Assembly (NCBI RefSeq): GCF_026213295.1
Contig: NC_079419.1
Coordinates: 22,900,818 to 22,964,817, forward strand
Direction of reading: 5' to 3'
From: Gadus chalcogrammus
Taxonomy: Eukaryota > Chordata > Actinopteri > Gadiformes > Gadidae
Length of the DNA: 64,000 bases
Shown here: positions 22,697 through 35,059 of the stretch, piece after piece
Position numbering within the stretch: the first letter of the stretch is position 1
Layout of the letters: each line of letters begins with the position of its first letter
Position numbers and translations under genes: made by a program
The notes under the pieces: model-generated
Database searches by the model: none
What the model saw: only the letters and a program-made list of their open reading frames with translations
What the model was told of the DNA's origin: nothing

Positions 22697-24433
22697 TGCC
22701 GTGTTCCGATATCCATACTTCCATGAGTAGACTTAAACGAAGCACACTATCCGCATTCACTAGGTGCGCTAATTTTCAGATGTCATTGTTGTTCCAAATC
22801 GAATACTCAGTGGTGCACCAACCGGAAATTACGATCACGACTGCCGCCGCGGCTCCTCCACCGCAATAAACATCCCGCTGTTACGTAATTCACACATTCA
22901 TACCAACAGGCCACATATGTCCTTGGCGACTAGAGGTCTCGTTCCCATCCCAAGGAGGGATCCGGCTCCTAGGAGGGCGTATACAAGGCCCATACAAGAA
23001 GCCATTCATTCACGTATCAATTCTACAGATACGAGCGGCCCAGGTGTTCGGCGAACTCAGAAGTTCAGGGCCACATAACAAATTGCAATGCCAACACATA
23101 GCCACTAGGGGTCAGCACAATACCACAATGCAAGTTGTAATGCCAACACATAGCCACAAGGGAGCAGCATAGAGACACATACAACATCCAGAGAGGCGGG
23201 AGTTCAGCACCATGCTTAGCCAATCAGAGCACATAACTAAGTCCACGCCTGCCCAGTATTAAAGTTACAACCAATAGCCCAGAGGGTTAGAACGCTCCAG
23301 GTAAAGCATCCTTTTGAATGCCCTACTAAGTGTATCTCCACGCGTGTTTGTACAATTTCCCTCCTTTTGCTTCATAGTATGCTAGTCCAAACCTTTGCTA
23401 AATAAAGTGAGTTAAAGCGATCCTGACTTGGCAGACTTTTTCCAAAAGAACACGGCACCGCTTTGAACGGTGAACTCTTTACGCCTAGCAGCTATAAAAA
23501 CTATAAAAACTACAAAATGACTCTATTAATGCAGGCTATGTGGAAAATGCGCCGACTTTGGCTCAGCCTGGCTCCACCCTCTTCCGCTACGTAGCTAAGA
23601 TGGCTGCCGTTGAGTACGAAAAGTGTACATCTCCACACAAGTGTACATTATAATATGTCCATGATCGCCACACACTGCGCGATTTGACTGTTTTGAGTAC
23701 ACCGTCCGGGTCCCTTCAGTACACTTATTTGCGCCCTATCTGAATCGGAACGCCCTACGACAGGGATGGGCAACTGGCGGGCCCGCACATAATTTTTATT
23801 TAAAAAAAAAAGAAAGAATAGAGTTACAGAAAACTTGGTTAAGAAAGAAGAAAAGCAGAGTATCTGTTCATAGAAGGCAAAGGCAAAAGGCAAACCCATG
23901 TGTCTAGTTTGCTTAGAAACGATATCAGTCATGAAAGATTTCCACTTAAGTCGCCACTACAACTACTACAACAGCCTTGAAGTGAATATCATGCTTGTTG
24001 TGTTTGAGTTCATTGAGTTGTTGCACTTAATGTTGGGCCACTGTTTTTCAGTTTTGTGACATCATTGAATGATGATGTATGTGAGCCCTTTGCAATGATC
24101 AAAATACTAACCAATCATGTGGCTATCTGAGCATGGAAAACATAAAAATGAATGTATGTTGGTTCAATCAACATACCATACATAGGTTATGGGAGATTTT
24201 GTAGGTAGTGGCCATCCCCAAAATGCACCAGAATACAGGAAATCATATCCAACAAATTCAAAAATGGGTAGCTTCTCTCAGTTTACGTCTAGTTGAAGGG
24301 CACAGTCACATGGCCCTCTGATGGTGATGATGAAGAATTGTGGCCCTCTTTATCATGAAAGTTGCCCATCCCTGCCCTACGTACTTAAACTTAGGCTAGT
24401 AAGTACGGATAGTATGGATATTGGAACACGGCA
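22697..24433. mobile_element. TIR DNA element with 3-bp CTA duplication, containing a hAT
   Basis: The ends TGCCGTGTTCCGATATCCAT (22697) and, inverted, TGCCGTGTTCCAATATCCAT (24433) match over about 26 bases with 2-3 differences, and CTA lies on both sides. A 3-bp duplication fits the PIF/Harbinger group, but no transposase confirms it. Without the nested hAT it is about 1.1 kb. Its left part (22890-23200) has two short repeats of AACACATAGCCAC. Confidence 0.65.
23761..24374. mobile_element. hAT (Charlie-like ends) non-autonomous element
   Basis: Ends CAGGGATGGGCAACTGGCGG and AGTTGCCCATCCCTG are inverted copies. The flanks CCCTACGA (23753-23760) and CCCTACGT (24375-24382) agree in 7 of 8 bases, as expected for an old 8-bp duplication. 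The interior is AT-rich and non-coding. Two more copies of this family lie at 22.55 kb and 31.27-33.68 kb. Confidence 0.75.
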
Positions 24434-24439
24434 CTATTT

Positions 24440-27400
24440 TATGGCCATTCCACCAGCGATTGCTATTTGACCCATTGTTGTTATTCTGAAATTGAGAAAA
24501 ATCATTGTCCTTTAGCGTCCATTTTTCTCTTTTGTCTTAATGTCTACTTCAAATGCAGTTAGAAATATGGGACAGTTGCTTCATTCAAAATACTTAATTA
24601 ATGTGTAACTTACTTGCTCCTTTTAAGTATAACATTGCTTGCGGAGTCCAATTCCTCCACTGAAAAGGGTGGAAAGTGCTTACAACTGCTAGTTAGCGAT
24701 CTATCTCTTCTCTACACATAGTTTTGTTGCGCAAATGCTGCGGAGGGAGGTAGCCTATTTGATTGATTTGCTGAATTGTCCAATCATGTGGTGATAACAA
24801 AAAAGAAAAGCGATGGTCTGGGGCGCACACTGGTGCGACCCGAGGGCGAATTTTCTTGTGCCAATGAAAAGCTGTCTCTGCTTGATAGACAGCAAAAAGT
24901 TTGCGAGCTTACGTTGACTTCAACGTGGCCGGCGCCCCTGACTTGAAGGGCTTTATTTTGAAAGATCAATACCTAGCCTGGCCCAAATCATTGATGTTTA
25001 GACGCATCAAAATGGTTGCTGCTGTCGTGGAATTAACCGAGATCTAATCACTTCGACTGACTTAAGAGAGAGGAAAAGAAATCAAGGGGTCCGGAGCAAG
25101 TATGACAAAAATACTTTATCGTTAAAAAATGCAACAATCAAAGCCGAGTAGTTTGCAAAGCACTGTCGGTCCACAGATCCCGGCGTCCTCTTTATCCACA
25201 CATCCAAAACTGTTTCTATTTTGGGGTGTCCGCCCACAATCAGTCATAAATTCCTCTAACCGAATGGTCAACAAGATAATCTAGAACATCAGGTAGAGGT
25301 CAGCACGCATTGACCCCGTAGCTTCCTGGTCCTGTGGGGAGTTCCAATTTATCAAGTCAATAGCCAACGCACTCATCTACCAGGACCTTTTAGAGCATTT
25401 CATGTTTCCTGCCGGGCATGGCACCTTCCCACACTGCCAAAAGTACCAATACCTGGTTAAATGACTATAGGTGCTTTTATCTGTGTGCTGATTGGCCAGA
25501 AAACTCTCCTGATCTGAAAACCATGGAAAATGTATGGGGGTAGTGTAGATGGGCTTCTATAACACCTCAGCAGGACTAAAGTTTAAAGGGCAAATCTTAC
25601 TTAAAAAGTGCTAAAGTGCTAAAAAAACATTGTTGAGAGGGGGTCTGCGCCTCATCCAAGTTATCAATGACGAGTACTAGCCAAGGAGAGACAGAGTAGG
25701 GTGGGTGATGACTTCGCCCTCTGGCTGCTGAACTGCTGCTGCTGATAGAATGCTGCCGCGCGATGGCGCGCGCAACCTGCTAACTCCACTTCCAGGCAGC
25801 GTGGAGAACACAATCACTGTTTTATAGAAGTAATTATGCGGTTGATAAGGTTAGCTTGTCATGTTAAAGAGCCAGTGGATCAACGGTTTTAGGTTTAATT
25901 CGAACACTGAGATTAAAAAAAAGGGGTTTGGATTGAGTGTTGTAGGAAAGGGTGGGGCTTGTTATCTCCATGGTTACGGCCCACGAAAACATTGATACTT
26001 TTTAGTACAATCGTTGTGTTACTGTTCGTGTTATAATGAGCAAAGTTGGACGTGAAATTCGCCACACAACCTAGTGATAAACATAGCATATACTATATAT
26101 GCTATAGGGCTGGTCAGTGTAACCGCGCATTGTTATGAACAAGGTTGAACAAGTCTGTGTTCTTCTTTCTAAACTTGAAAAAATATATATTATTTTTTAT
26201 ATAGCATATATTAATATATACTAATAGATATATATTTGTTATATAATAAAGCAGGGAACGGCTGTGTAGGAGAACAGGAAAGCATAAGTGAGGTACATAG
26301 CTGCTCAAAAGAGGAAAAAAAGCACAGGTCCAGGCAAAGGCAAATAATACCTAGTAATGTGCTCTGTTGAGGTGGACTGGAGTTTGGGGTGATTAGGGGG
26401 TGACTATTGTACTTCACTTATTTTTGATTAGTCATTTCACACAAAGAATTCTAATAGATACGACTGAGTTTTTCTGATTTTTTAGCACTGCTTCATATAG
26501 TAGGTCTGAGCAACACAGACAGGATTTTATGAGTCACTTAAACAGAGTTTGTTTAGAGAAATGTGGCATGAATCATAGGAAGGGGGCGTGGGCGCCGTGC
26601 AGTGCTAATTTTTTTCCTTTTCTGGCAGAAGAATGTCACCTTTTGGGGCCATCACGTTTGTACCACTGATACCACTCAAATACAGGCTTGGCATATTTCA
26701 CTGCTGGTGGAATATATATATATATGTATATAATATGAGTTAGACTTTTTAAATTGAATTATTGAAATTCATTAATCTTTCCACAATATTCTAATTCATT
26801 GAGATGCACCTGTATGCATGTAACACAAACAAACAGCACCGTTTTGCCAATGAGTGTGGAACGCGTAGCGTATTGTGTAGGCTACGTAGTTAGTTTAGTT
26901 TCGTTTAGAGAGTCTGCCTGTTCTGTTGGTATATAAGCTAACTAATATCCAAGACACATTTGTAGAAAAGAGAATTTAAATGGATAACATCTGCAGATGT
27001 GCGGAATGGAGCTGGCAAACGCTATTGGGGCGTGACTCTGAGAACACAGAGACTAGCATCGGTTTAGGAACATTTCTTGGAGGAAGGATGTGGTTCTAAG
27101 GGGGAAAATGATACCTGAATGTATATATTGATGAACAGTAATAACATGCAAGCAATTTACTTTTCAACATGCACACACATACGCCATATCACTTATATAT
27201 GAATGTTCCTGTATTAGGAGCTGAATACATTATTAAGCTAGCTATCTAGGTAGCCTGACTATGAGAGGGGCTTAGAATACAATCTCAAAAGTTATGGACA
27301 GTGTGACTGTATAAGAGAGTTTAGTTCACTACTCTAATGGTACACAGATCAATGGGCTCATAGCCAGCATAGCTAGTAGCGAAACTAATTAGCATCATAT

Positions 27401-27847
27401 CTAACAAAACTCACTTGCAGAGAAACAATGACCAGGCCAGATTACAAGGGTCACCAGGGTACATTGCCGTAGCGAACAAGCACAAACCTACATAAATACT
27501 TGACTAACATCTGTCATTACACGCATTACACGCAACTTGCTGTAATGGCAGAAAGTGCCTCAGCGCCAAGGTAAACAACCCACCATAGAGTGACAGTTCT
27601 AATCAGAGACAGAAAATCAATTCCCCTTAAAGGGCCTCAATGAAATGTGCGATACTTGAATTCTACATGGAGCGTTTAAGATATATATATATATATATAT
27701 ACCGATGATCTATGGCTGCATTTGTGAATGCCGGCACATGCAACCCATCAAACCAAATATGTAATTTTACTGGAGGGCATGCAAGGAGGCAAATTGATTC
27801 CTCCAGAATGATACTGTGTTAATTGTATCTGTTCTATTCTCACAATT
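24440..27847. other. 3.4 kb without a recognisable gene
   Basis: AT-rich sequence with TA-rich microsatellites near 26180-26245, 26710-26730 and 27680-27700. Short minus frames (24784-24969, 26114-26417) show no family features. Confidence 0.5.
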
Positions 27848-27855
27848 ACCCAATA

Positions 27856-28695
27856 ACGGGATGTAAAAATTCACCGATACGAATCAGTTACCGGTTGGAT
27901 TAACACAGATGCGACTACATCGATACCTGGGCCCCTGAATCGATTTAAAATGACCAAAAATCTGTCAATGCACCGATTTAAACGTTGTGATTTGGTTGAG
28001 TGAAGCTTTAGCCTGATATCAAGAAAGCATTGTCAACAGTTTTCATTCCGTTTCCATATGGATCTGAAAAATTGAATTTTAGGACGCTGGAGGATCAGTG
28101 TGTGTGTTTGTGTATGTTTGCGAGCATGTCTCTACGTCTCGCGAGCAGGGAACAACATTCCGGAGTTGTTCTATTAAAAATAGAACAATACAAAATGTCC
28201 GAAAACTGTGAAACGATTCTCAGTGAACCAGCTAATCTGAAATCAAACGTGTGGAAGTGATGTGGGTTTTATAAGAAGAAAGAAAGCCTCGCTATTTGTA
28301 AATTGAGTAGGGTAGCGATAAAGTCTATAAATAAACAAATACGTAGACTAAATAGAATAAATATAGTTCTAAATTGATACATTTGTCTTCCATTTTTTCC
28401 CCATGCCATAAAGACCAAATATGAAAACCTAAGTTTACATCGTCCCTATAGCATAGGCTATCTATTTGAAAGTAGAAAAAGAAGAAGGCTTATTTTAATT
28501 AATAGAAAATGTATGCGTTAACATTAAACAAATATTAACTGTATCTATCAGATTGAATCATATCTGATCAAATCGCACAAGATCGTTAGAAGATTGAATC
28601 GTTCTATATTAAAATGTATCGTCCCTGAATCGTATCGTAGCACTTGTATTTAGGTACAGATCGGATCGTCCTATAAAGGAGAGATGCACACCCCT
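27856..28695 (+). mobile_element. Decayed hAT element with a BED-finger remnant
   Basis: The left end ACGGGATGTA and the right end TGCACACCCCT are loosely inverted, and the flanks ACCCAATA and AACCAATA (27848-27855 and 28696-28703) agree in 7 of 8 bases. Inside, at 28194-28330 on the plus strand, ANLKSNVWK, then a TGA, then GFYKKKESLAICK looks like the BED zinc finger at the N-terminus of hAT transposases. The second cysteine of the C-x2-C pair reads as serine (CKLS). The rest of the transposase is missing. Confidence 0.5.
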
Positions 28696-29199
28696 AACCA
28701 ATACCCTTTACCCTTCATTAAAGGTCATTTTTGAAAGGGGGGGGACACTTGAAATGAATGAACCATGATGTAAGAAATTGTGGTTTTAAGATTCTTAACT
28801 ACAGCAGTCCAGCAAATGTAGTCCGATTTTCTTTCACGGGGCGTTAAGATTGATCGCTAAATGCCAAATCTCAAACAAATATTGGCATGAAAGTTTCCCT
28901 TTGTTATGAACTTATTTCTAGGCCGCTGCGCTTTTGTCACCAATGCATTTATACTTATCATGCAACAACATCTTCGACCAACTAAGAACAGAAGCAAAAA
29001 AGTAGCATATTTATAATATTCATGTGTCCATAAGATTTGTTTTCGATTGCGTTGACGTCATTTCAGGATAACAAAGATAACTGAAATGAACATTCAGGGG
29101 GAGAGAGAAACAAGACAATAGCAAGAAAGATGAGACCAGAGATTGAACAATCTTAACTGTTGGCACCGAACATGCATAAAAAACACTGTTAATATTACA

Positions 29200-29275
29200 T
29201 TTACATTTAGGGCATTTAGCAAACGCTTTTATCCAAAGCGACTTACAATAAGTTAATTTTTCAGAAGAAAAAGAA
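29200..29275. repeat. Widespread teleost interspersed-repeat core
   Basis: The block TTACATTTAGGGCATTTAGC followed by CGCTTTTATCCAAAGCGACT is a short sequence I know as very common in fish genomes. It is too short to assign to a family. Confidence 0.55.
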
Positions 29276-29365
29276 ACAACAATATATCGCTTTCGGTACA
29301 GTAAGGATGTTCATAGAACCAAGAGAAAAGCTCTAACAATTGCTGGGTCAATCTGCTGGTAGAAC

Positions 29366-29710
29366 TGAGCCTCATCATAATGTGTGTAGTTGAGCCTATG
29401 AGCCTCATCATGTGTGACGTTGAGCCTCATCATCATGTGTGATGTTCAGCCTCATCATGTGTGTTGTTGAGCCTCTGAGCCTCATCATGTGTGATGTTCA
29501 GCCTCATCATGTGTGATGATGAGCCTCTGAGCCTCCTCATTTGTGATGTTGAGCCTCTGAGCCTCATCACGTGTGATGTTGAGCCTCATCATCATATGTG
29601 ATGTTCAGCCTCTGAGCCTCATCCTGTATGATGTTGAGACTCTGAGCCTCATCATGTGTGATGTTGCGCCTCTGAGCCTCATGTGTGATGTTGCGCCTCG
29701 GCGAGGAGGA
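29366..29710. repeat. Minisatellite of GAGCCTCATCATGTGTGATGTT units
   Basis: About ten imperfect units of 30-36 bp combining GAGCCTCTGAGCCTCATCAT with GTGTGATGTT. Variants differ by gain or loss of the GCCTCTGA part. Confidence 0.9.
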
Positions 29711-30940
29711 CCGAGATGTTCATGACGCCTACAGTGGACACAGTTCCCTGGCATGGCAGTTCGCACTAATCACTCCCCAAACCTCCGCGGACAACTGATT
29801 ATATTGCTATAATGCTCTCACTCACAGAATAAATGACTTTAGGCTATAAGCGAATGACATCGCTGCCTCAGAAAGAGATCGATCAGCCCACGTCCGATAC
29901 ATCGACTAGAAAGTAAACCTCGGCTGCTGATCAATGGATACGATATGAACATTTTAGTATCAATCACGATTTTCCTTTTCTCCCTCGATCCATCTCGATG
30001 TCTAAGATCATTTCTGTTGCGACAAAGAACCACATAATGCTGTGAAGAAACGAGTCGTTTCAGTGAGTCGTTTCCTGACAGAGAGTGGGTGTTCAACCAC
30101 CAGTGGGTCTCTGACGGAGACACAGTTTAACCCTCCGATCAACAGCCCAAATATATATATAAATATGTATAAACCCAGAGCGCCGATTAATGGAAAGAGC
30201 TTACCTCAACAAACTCGCTAAATCATTTTAGAGAGCTGACTGTAATTCCTGTCGCGAACTGTACATCTAAGATCATGTCTGGAAGCGAAGCGATGTGCGC
30301 TGTGAAGGGCTGGTTAGGATGAGGAGATGTGTGTGTGTGGGCGGCGGGCACCTGCTCTGCAGCAGAATGCTATATATACACATGATGATATATATGGTCC
30401 TTTACCGGGTACACAACGTGGGAGGGCCAGGACGGGGTACCGTCTCCTGATTATAAAGCTTTACATTTAGTATTATTATATCAATAAAAATGAACACCAA
30501 GTAAGAGTATTCTACCTCAATATGTTACTATGTGAGGCAAAAGCCTTGGTCAGAATTTATGTATGTGTTAGTATATATGTGTGTATATGTGTATAGACAG
30601 TAGGCCTATATATGTGTGTATGTGTGTATATATATGTTTATATGTATGTTAAGGTATATAGGTATGTGTGTATATACATGTGTATACACATGTATGTGTA
30701 TATATACTTGCATACAGGTAATGGGCTGTCATTCGATAAAAAAACTAATTAATTACAACATTTTCTGTGATTAATCACGTTGAATCGCTCTTCTTCCTAA
30801 GACTGAAACTTTGAAAAAATGGATGTCAAAGTGTCAGTTGATTTTCAAAAGCATCAAGGCCATCAATATGAGGTGTATGCTTATAAGGCAATAATTGCCA
30901 ATACCACAGCAAATCCCAATGCACACTTCCTATAGTAGGC
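29711..30940. other. No gene recognised
   Basis: Includes TATATG-rich simple sequence at 30560-30710. The minus frame 29839-30123 is open but has no family features. Confidence 0.5.
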
Positions 30941-30949
30941 CAACCGAAA

Positions 30950-31200
30950 AGCTACTGGGGGGCTGCAGGACTCCGGCTAGCCTCCAACCGCAGACACCTG
31001 ACCATCCTCTGTGGCCACAGCTCCTTCCCTCACCTCAGAAAGGAGTTCCGCCGTTCAGAAGGTACATCTCTGGATGGATCCTGAGTCAGTCCTCAGCCAC
31101 GATATCGTCCAGATATACCAAGCTGCTGTCTCTAGGGAAGAGCGCTAGTACCATTGGGCATTACAGAGACCAAAGGGCAGTCACCAAAACCGTAGATTAA
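30950..31200 (-). pseudogene. Gypsy-type reverse transcriptase scrap
   Basis: On the minus strand around 31120-31095 the frame reads SLVYLDDIVAE, the YLDD active site of a Ty3/gypsy RT, preceded by decayed sequence like the F-G-L-x-N-A-P block (VTALWSL, stop). Further down, around 31070-31010, basic sequence follows with stops. Too short and broken to say more. Confidence 0.5.
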
Positions 31201-31344
31201 AGCAGTATTTGGTTTAGCGTCTGATTGTAGGCCCAGCTTCTAATACGATGAAAGGGGGGACTCCAGAGCAGGGATGGGTAAATTTCGTGATTAAAAGGGC
31301 CACCATTTTAATCATCACCATCAGAGGGCCACCACCACACACTT

Positions 31345-32430
31345 CAACGAATCGGATCAGAATCAGAATCAGAATCAGAAAGGATTTAATTGCCAAGAAG
31401 GATTTTACACCAACCAGGAATTTGGCTTGGTGATCAAGGTGCATACATTAAGACAATAACAATGAACAATGAAGAAGAGATATATATATATATAACACCA
31501 TATAAACAAGCAGGAACATAAGCAATCAATTAAAAAAGGATCAAATAGAATAAATAAATTAAAAACTAAAGTAAAGATACAAGAATTTAAGAATTTAAGA
31601 TACAATAATATAAGAATTTACATATTGGTGATGGGTATGAGTGCCAGAGTCAGTGTCAGTCAGTGGGGGTGGTGGTCCTGGGACTTGTTAAGGAACCCAA
31701 CTGAAGAGGGGAAGAAACTGTTCAAGTGGCGGGAGGTTTTGGTCCTGATGGACCGCAGCCTCCTGCCAGAGGGGAGAGTTCCAAATAAACTGTGACCAGG
31801 ATGGGAGGGGTCGGCCATAATCTTGCGTGCCCGCCTCAGAGTCCTGGAGCTGTGCAGGTCCTGGAGGGTTGGAAGGTTGCAGCCAATCACCTTCTCCGCA
31901 GAGCGTATGATACGCTGCAGTCTGCTCTTGTCCTTAGCCGTAGCAGCAGTGTACCAGACAGTGATGGACTCAATGATTGCAGTGTAGAAGTGCACCATCA
32001 TAGTCTTTGGCAGGTTGAATTTCTTCAGCTGGCGCAGGAAGAACATCCTCTGTTGGCCTTTTTTGGTGAGGGACCTGATGTTGAGCTCCCATTTTAGGTC
32101 CTGGGTGATGATGGTGCCAGGAAGCGGCAGGACTCCACAGAGTCGACTGGGGAGCCACACAGGATGATGGGGGTGGATGGGGCTGGGTTCTTCCTGTAAT
32201 CCACAATAATCTCCACTGTTTTTAAAGGGTTAAGCTCCAGGTTGTTCTGGCTGCACCAGGTCACCAGATGGTCAATCTCCCACCTGTAGGCGGACTCATC
32301 CCCGCCAGAGATGAGCCCAATGAGCGTGGTGTCGTCCGCGAACTTCAGGAGCTTGACAGACTGGTGACTGGAGGTGCAGCTGTTTGTGTACAGGGATATG
32401 AGAGAAGCTACAAAATAATTCAAATAAGAA
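31345..32430 (-). mobile_element. 5'-truncated LINE with (GAATCA)n tail
   Basis: Minus frames 32423-32094 and 32160-31660 read as the second half of a LINE RT: KFADDTTLIGLI (the F-ADD active site), TWCSQNNLELNPLKT, IVDYRKNP, then after a frameshift the C-terminal region with QRMFFLRQLKK, FYTAIIES and RLQRIIRSAEKVIG, ending SIRTKTSRH. The 3' end at 31357-31380 is a GAATCA repeat, a common LINE tail. No sequence upstream of the active-site block remains, as with typical 5' truncation. One frameshift lies near 32100-32160. Confidence 0.8.
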
Positions 32431-32692
32431 CAAAATATGTGGATATATATGTGTGTATCAGTGGCGACTAGTGATTATTTTTGTGTGTGGGGCGTAGTAA
32501 TGGAAGGGGGATCTGGGTGTCCTCCCCCAGAACATTTTGAATTTGGTAGATAGGATTTCATGCATTCTATATACCTAAAAAATCACTCTTTGCGAATTAG
32601 AGGATTTTGATGGAAATTTTGGTGTTTCCATCACCGTTTACTGATTCGATACTTCAAAGTTCGCATTAAATTAGGGGGATGGAAACGCACCT

Positions 32693-33358
32693 AGTGACAA
32701 GTTACCGGACTACGTGCGGAGTGATACCAAAGGCAAAATGTCCTTTTGTTTACCTTGACAGCGGTCATTATTCATCCATTGCTAATTAATTATCCAAAAA
32801 GAATTGACCGCCGGAAGTTGTGCAGTGCCCATGCAAGTGAACGGAACGTTGAAAAGACCCGTGTAATAAGCAAGGTATAATGTATAGAACCCTGGTCATT
32901 ATCGAGAAAATAATCCCCGACAGGGCGAACAGGACACCGACGCGCAGCGGAGGTGTCTTGCTTCGCCATGAAGGGGCTTATTTTTCGATAATGACCGGCG
33001 AAGTTCTATACATTGTCCCGCTTATTACACGGCTACTTCCCAAAACAAAACAATTGATTTACAATGTATTTGTTACCAGCATTCATAGTGTTGATCAGCA
33101 GAGAAATAGTCCGCCCAAGACGTTGACGTCGTCGCTTAGCAACCGACAGCGCTTGGGTTGATACATATCCTGCTTATTACATTGACAAGTTACCGGACTA
33201 CGTGCGGAGTGATACCAAAGGCAAAAAGTCCTTTTGTTTACCTTGACAGCAGTCATTATTCATCCGTTGCCAATGAATTACCCAAAAATAATTGACCGCC
33301 GGAAGTTGTGAAGTGCCCATGCAAGTGAACGGAACGTTGAAAAGACCCGTGTAATAAT
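32693..33358. repeat. 176-bp direct repeats around a small foldback element
   Basis: Two copies (about 32693-32870 and 33181-33358) share TGACAAGTTACCGGACTACG to GAAAAGACCCGTGTAATA with roughly ten differences. Between them lies a foldback: GTGTAATAAGC...AATGTATAGAAC at about 32865 pairs with GTTCTATACATTGTCCCGCT up to about 33031, and TCATTATCGAGAAAATAA pairs with TTATTTTTCGATAATGA. No coding potential. Confidence 0.8.
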
Positions 33359-33984
33359 CAGGCATATTGCCCGCTGACTTGTCGGTTCTACTTGCTGCTG
33401 ACTGAGCACAGTAGATCAATACGCCGCTTGTATCGTTTTCTATCACATACATTTCAAACATGAGGTCCATTGTAAAAATAAACTAGTTTAAAAAAGAATC
33501 TAAAATGTGTCAGTCGATAGGCCTACATAGTTTTTAAAACAACAAGTTTGTTTTAAAAGAGCCACATGAGTGATAAGTATTTTTTTGGTACATCCTCATT
33601 CAATGATGGCACAAAACTGAAAAACAGTGGCCCAACATTAAATCCAACAACTAGCAGTGCAGTTGTAGTAGTTGTGGTGGCGCCGGAACGATTTCAGTGG
33701 TGGGGGGGCCAAATGCGCGCGCATGTGTCGAACAGCGCGTGACACCTCATCATCCTAAAGCCGCGCCGAAGCGTCGCAGTGCGAATTTCACTCGCGTCAA
33801 TTGCCGCCCCTGTCACCAATAGGAAGCGGCGCGCTGCAGCACCGTTGTGATCCAAATAATGGGTCGTCGCCGCATAGTAAACACTGAATCATCATAATAA
33901 CTTTCTTCATTGTCATCATCGTCATCATAATCCTCATCATCATCGCAATCATTATTATAGATGGCTTTTGGATTTCCCAATTTC

Positions 33985-34055
33985 GTTGTAGGCCTATAGG
34001 TGACTGTACAATGACAATAAAGTCTATCTTATCTTATCTTATTTGACTGTAGAAA
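33985..34055. repeat. LINE/SINE 3' tail with TATCT repeats
   Basis: TTTCCCAATTTCGTTGTA...ACAATGACAATAAAGTCTATC followed by TTATC repeats is a familiar 3' end of fish non-LTR elements. The body of the element is not recognisable upstream. Confidence 0.5.
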
Positions 34056-34617
34056 TTTTGGTCGTGTTTAATGCAGTGCTTCAGGCAGCTTGAACGCAGC
34101 AACAAAGTGTTGATAACAATGGATCCCGAGTTCCTATACTAGGCATTATGATGGCGGTCCTCTGTGTAGAACAGTGAAGTCTAGTTAGTAGAGATCCGCG
34201 GATGAGCTGCAATGTCATCCCGATTTTGAGTTGCGTGTTCCGCGTCCCGACAAAAAGCCTGTTGGCTCGCTAAAATGTCCAACCACTATGAAATGTCCCC
34301 TGTTGTCAGCGAATATAGCCAACATGGTCTTATTATAGCCCGATCATTAACTAAAAGCCACATAGAAAGAATAAAGCATCCAGCATATCATTTCAACAAT
34401 GTGTGAGCATTGCATGGCATATGCAGCAGGGATGATCGCACAGTGGAATGCTTATGCTGCGTTCGAGTATTCTCTGCGAACCCACTCGGATCTCGGATCT
34501 GACGCCACGCCCACCAAGCGTTTTATTATTTCGCTTGGTCGTTGGAGGAAAACATGGACGCCACCCGGAAAGCTGTTGTCGCGGTAGCATTGGCAGAGGA
34601 CCAGGCGCTCCAAAATA

Positions 34618-35050
34618 AGTCTGTGGCCCCCTAGGTGGAGTGTGGCCACCTAGGTGGAGTGTGGCCTCCCCCTAGGGGGCCACACTCCCCCTAGGGGGCC
34701 ACACTCCCCCAAGGTGGCCACACTCCACTTAGGGGGCCACACTCCACCTAGGGGGCCCACACTCCCCCTAGGGGGCCACACTCCACCAAAGTGGCCACAC
34801 TCCACCTAGGGGGCCACACTCCATCTAGGGGGCCACACTCCACCTAGGAGGGTCCCACACTCCACCTAGGAGGGTCCCACACTCCACCTAGGATGTGGCC
34901 ACAGTCCACCTAAGAGGCCACTATCCATGTATTTGGGGGCCACACTCCACCTAGGTGACCAGACTCCACGTATGGGGCCCTGCTCCACCTAGGGGGCCAC
35001 ACTCCACCTATAGGTGGGGGCCACACTCCACCTAGATGACCACACTCCAT
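34618..35050. repeat. Minisatellite of GGGGGCCACACTCCACCTA units, orientation switch inside
   Basis: About 18 imperfect units of 20-25 bp. The first two or three units are in the opposite orientation (CTAGGTGGAGTGTGGCC), and the switch lies near 34665-34680. Unit variants swap CCTAGGGGG, CCAAGGTGG and CCTAGGAGG. Confidence 0.92.
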
Positions 35051-35059
35051 CTAAATTAT

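Larger units (their letters stand above)
31269..33680 (-). mobile_element. Second copy of the 23.8-kb hAT family, broken up by later insertions
   Basis: Starts CAGGGATGGG at 31269 and continues with AGGGCCACCATTTTAATCATC, which matches the inverted right end of 23761-24374. Further pieces in the same orientation are at about 32535-32585 (GAATTTGGTAGATAGGATTT) and 33530-33680 (AACAGTGGCCCAACATTAAA and GTAGTAGTTGTGGTGGCG). The gaps hold a LINE (31345-32430) and a repeat-rich block (32590-33480). The original other terminus is not visible. Confidence 0.55.

Noticed and set aside
29839..30123. A 94-codon minus frame near a TATATA-rich region as a first exon
   Set aside because: No motif, no clear splice donor and no downstream exon found.
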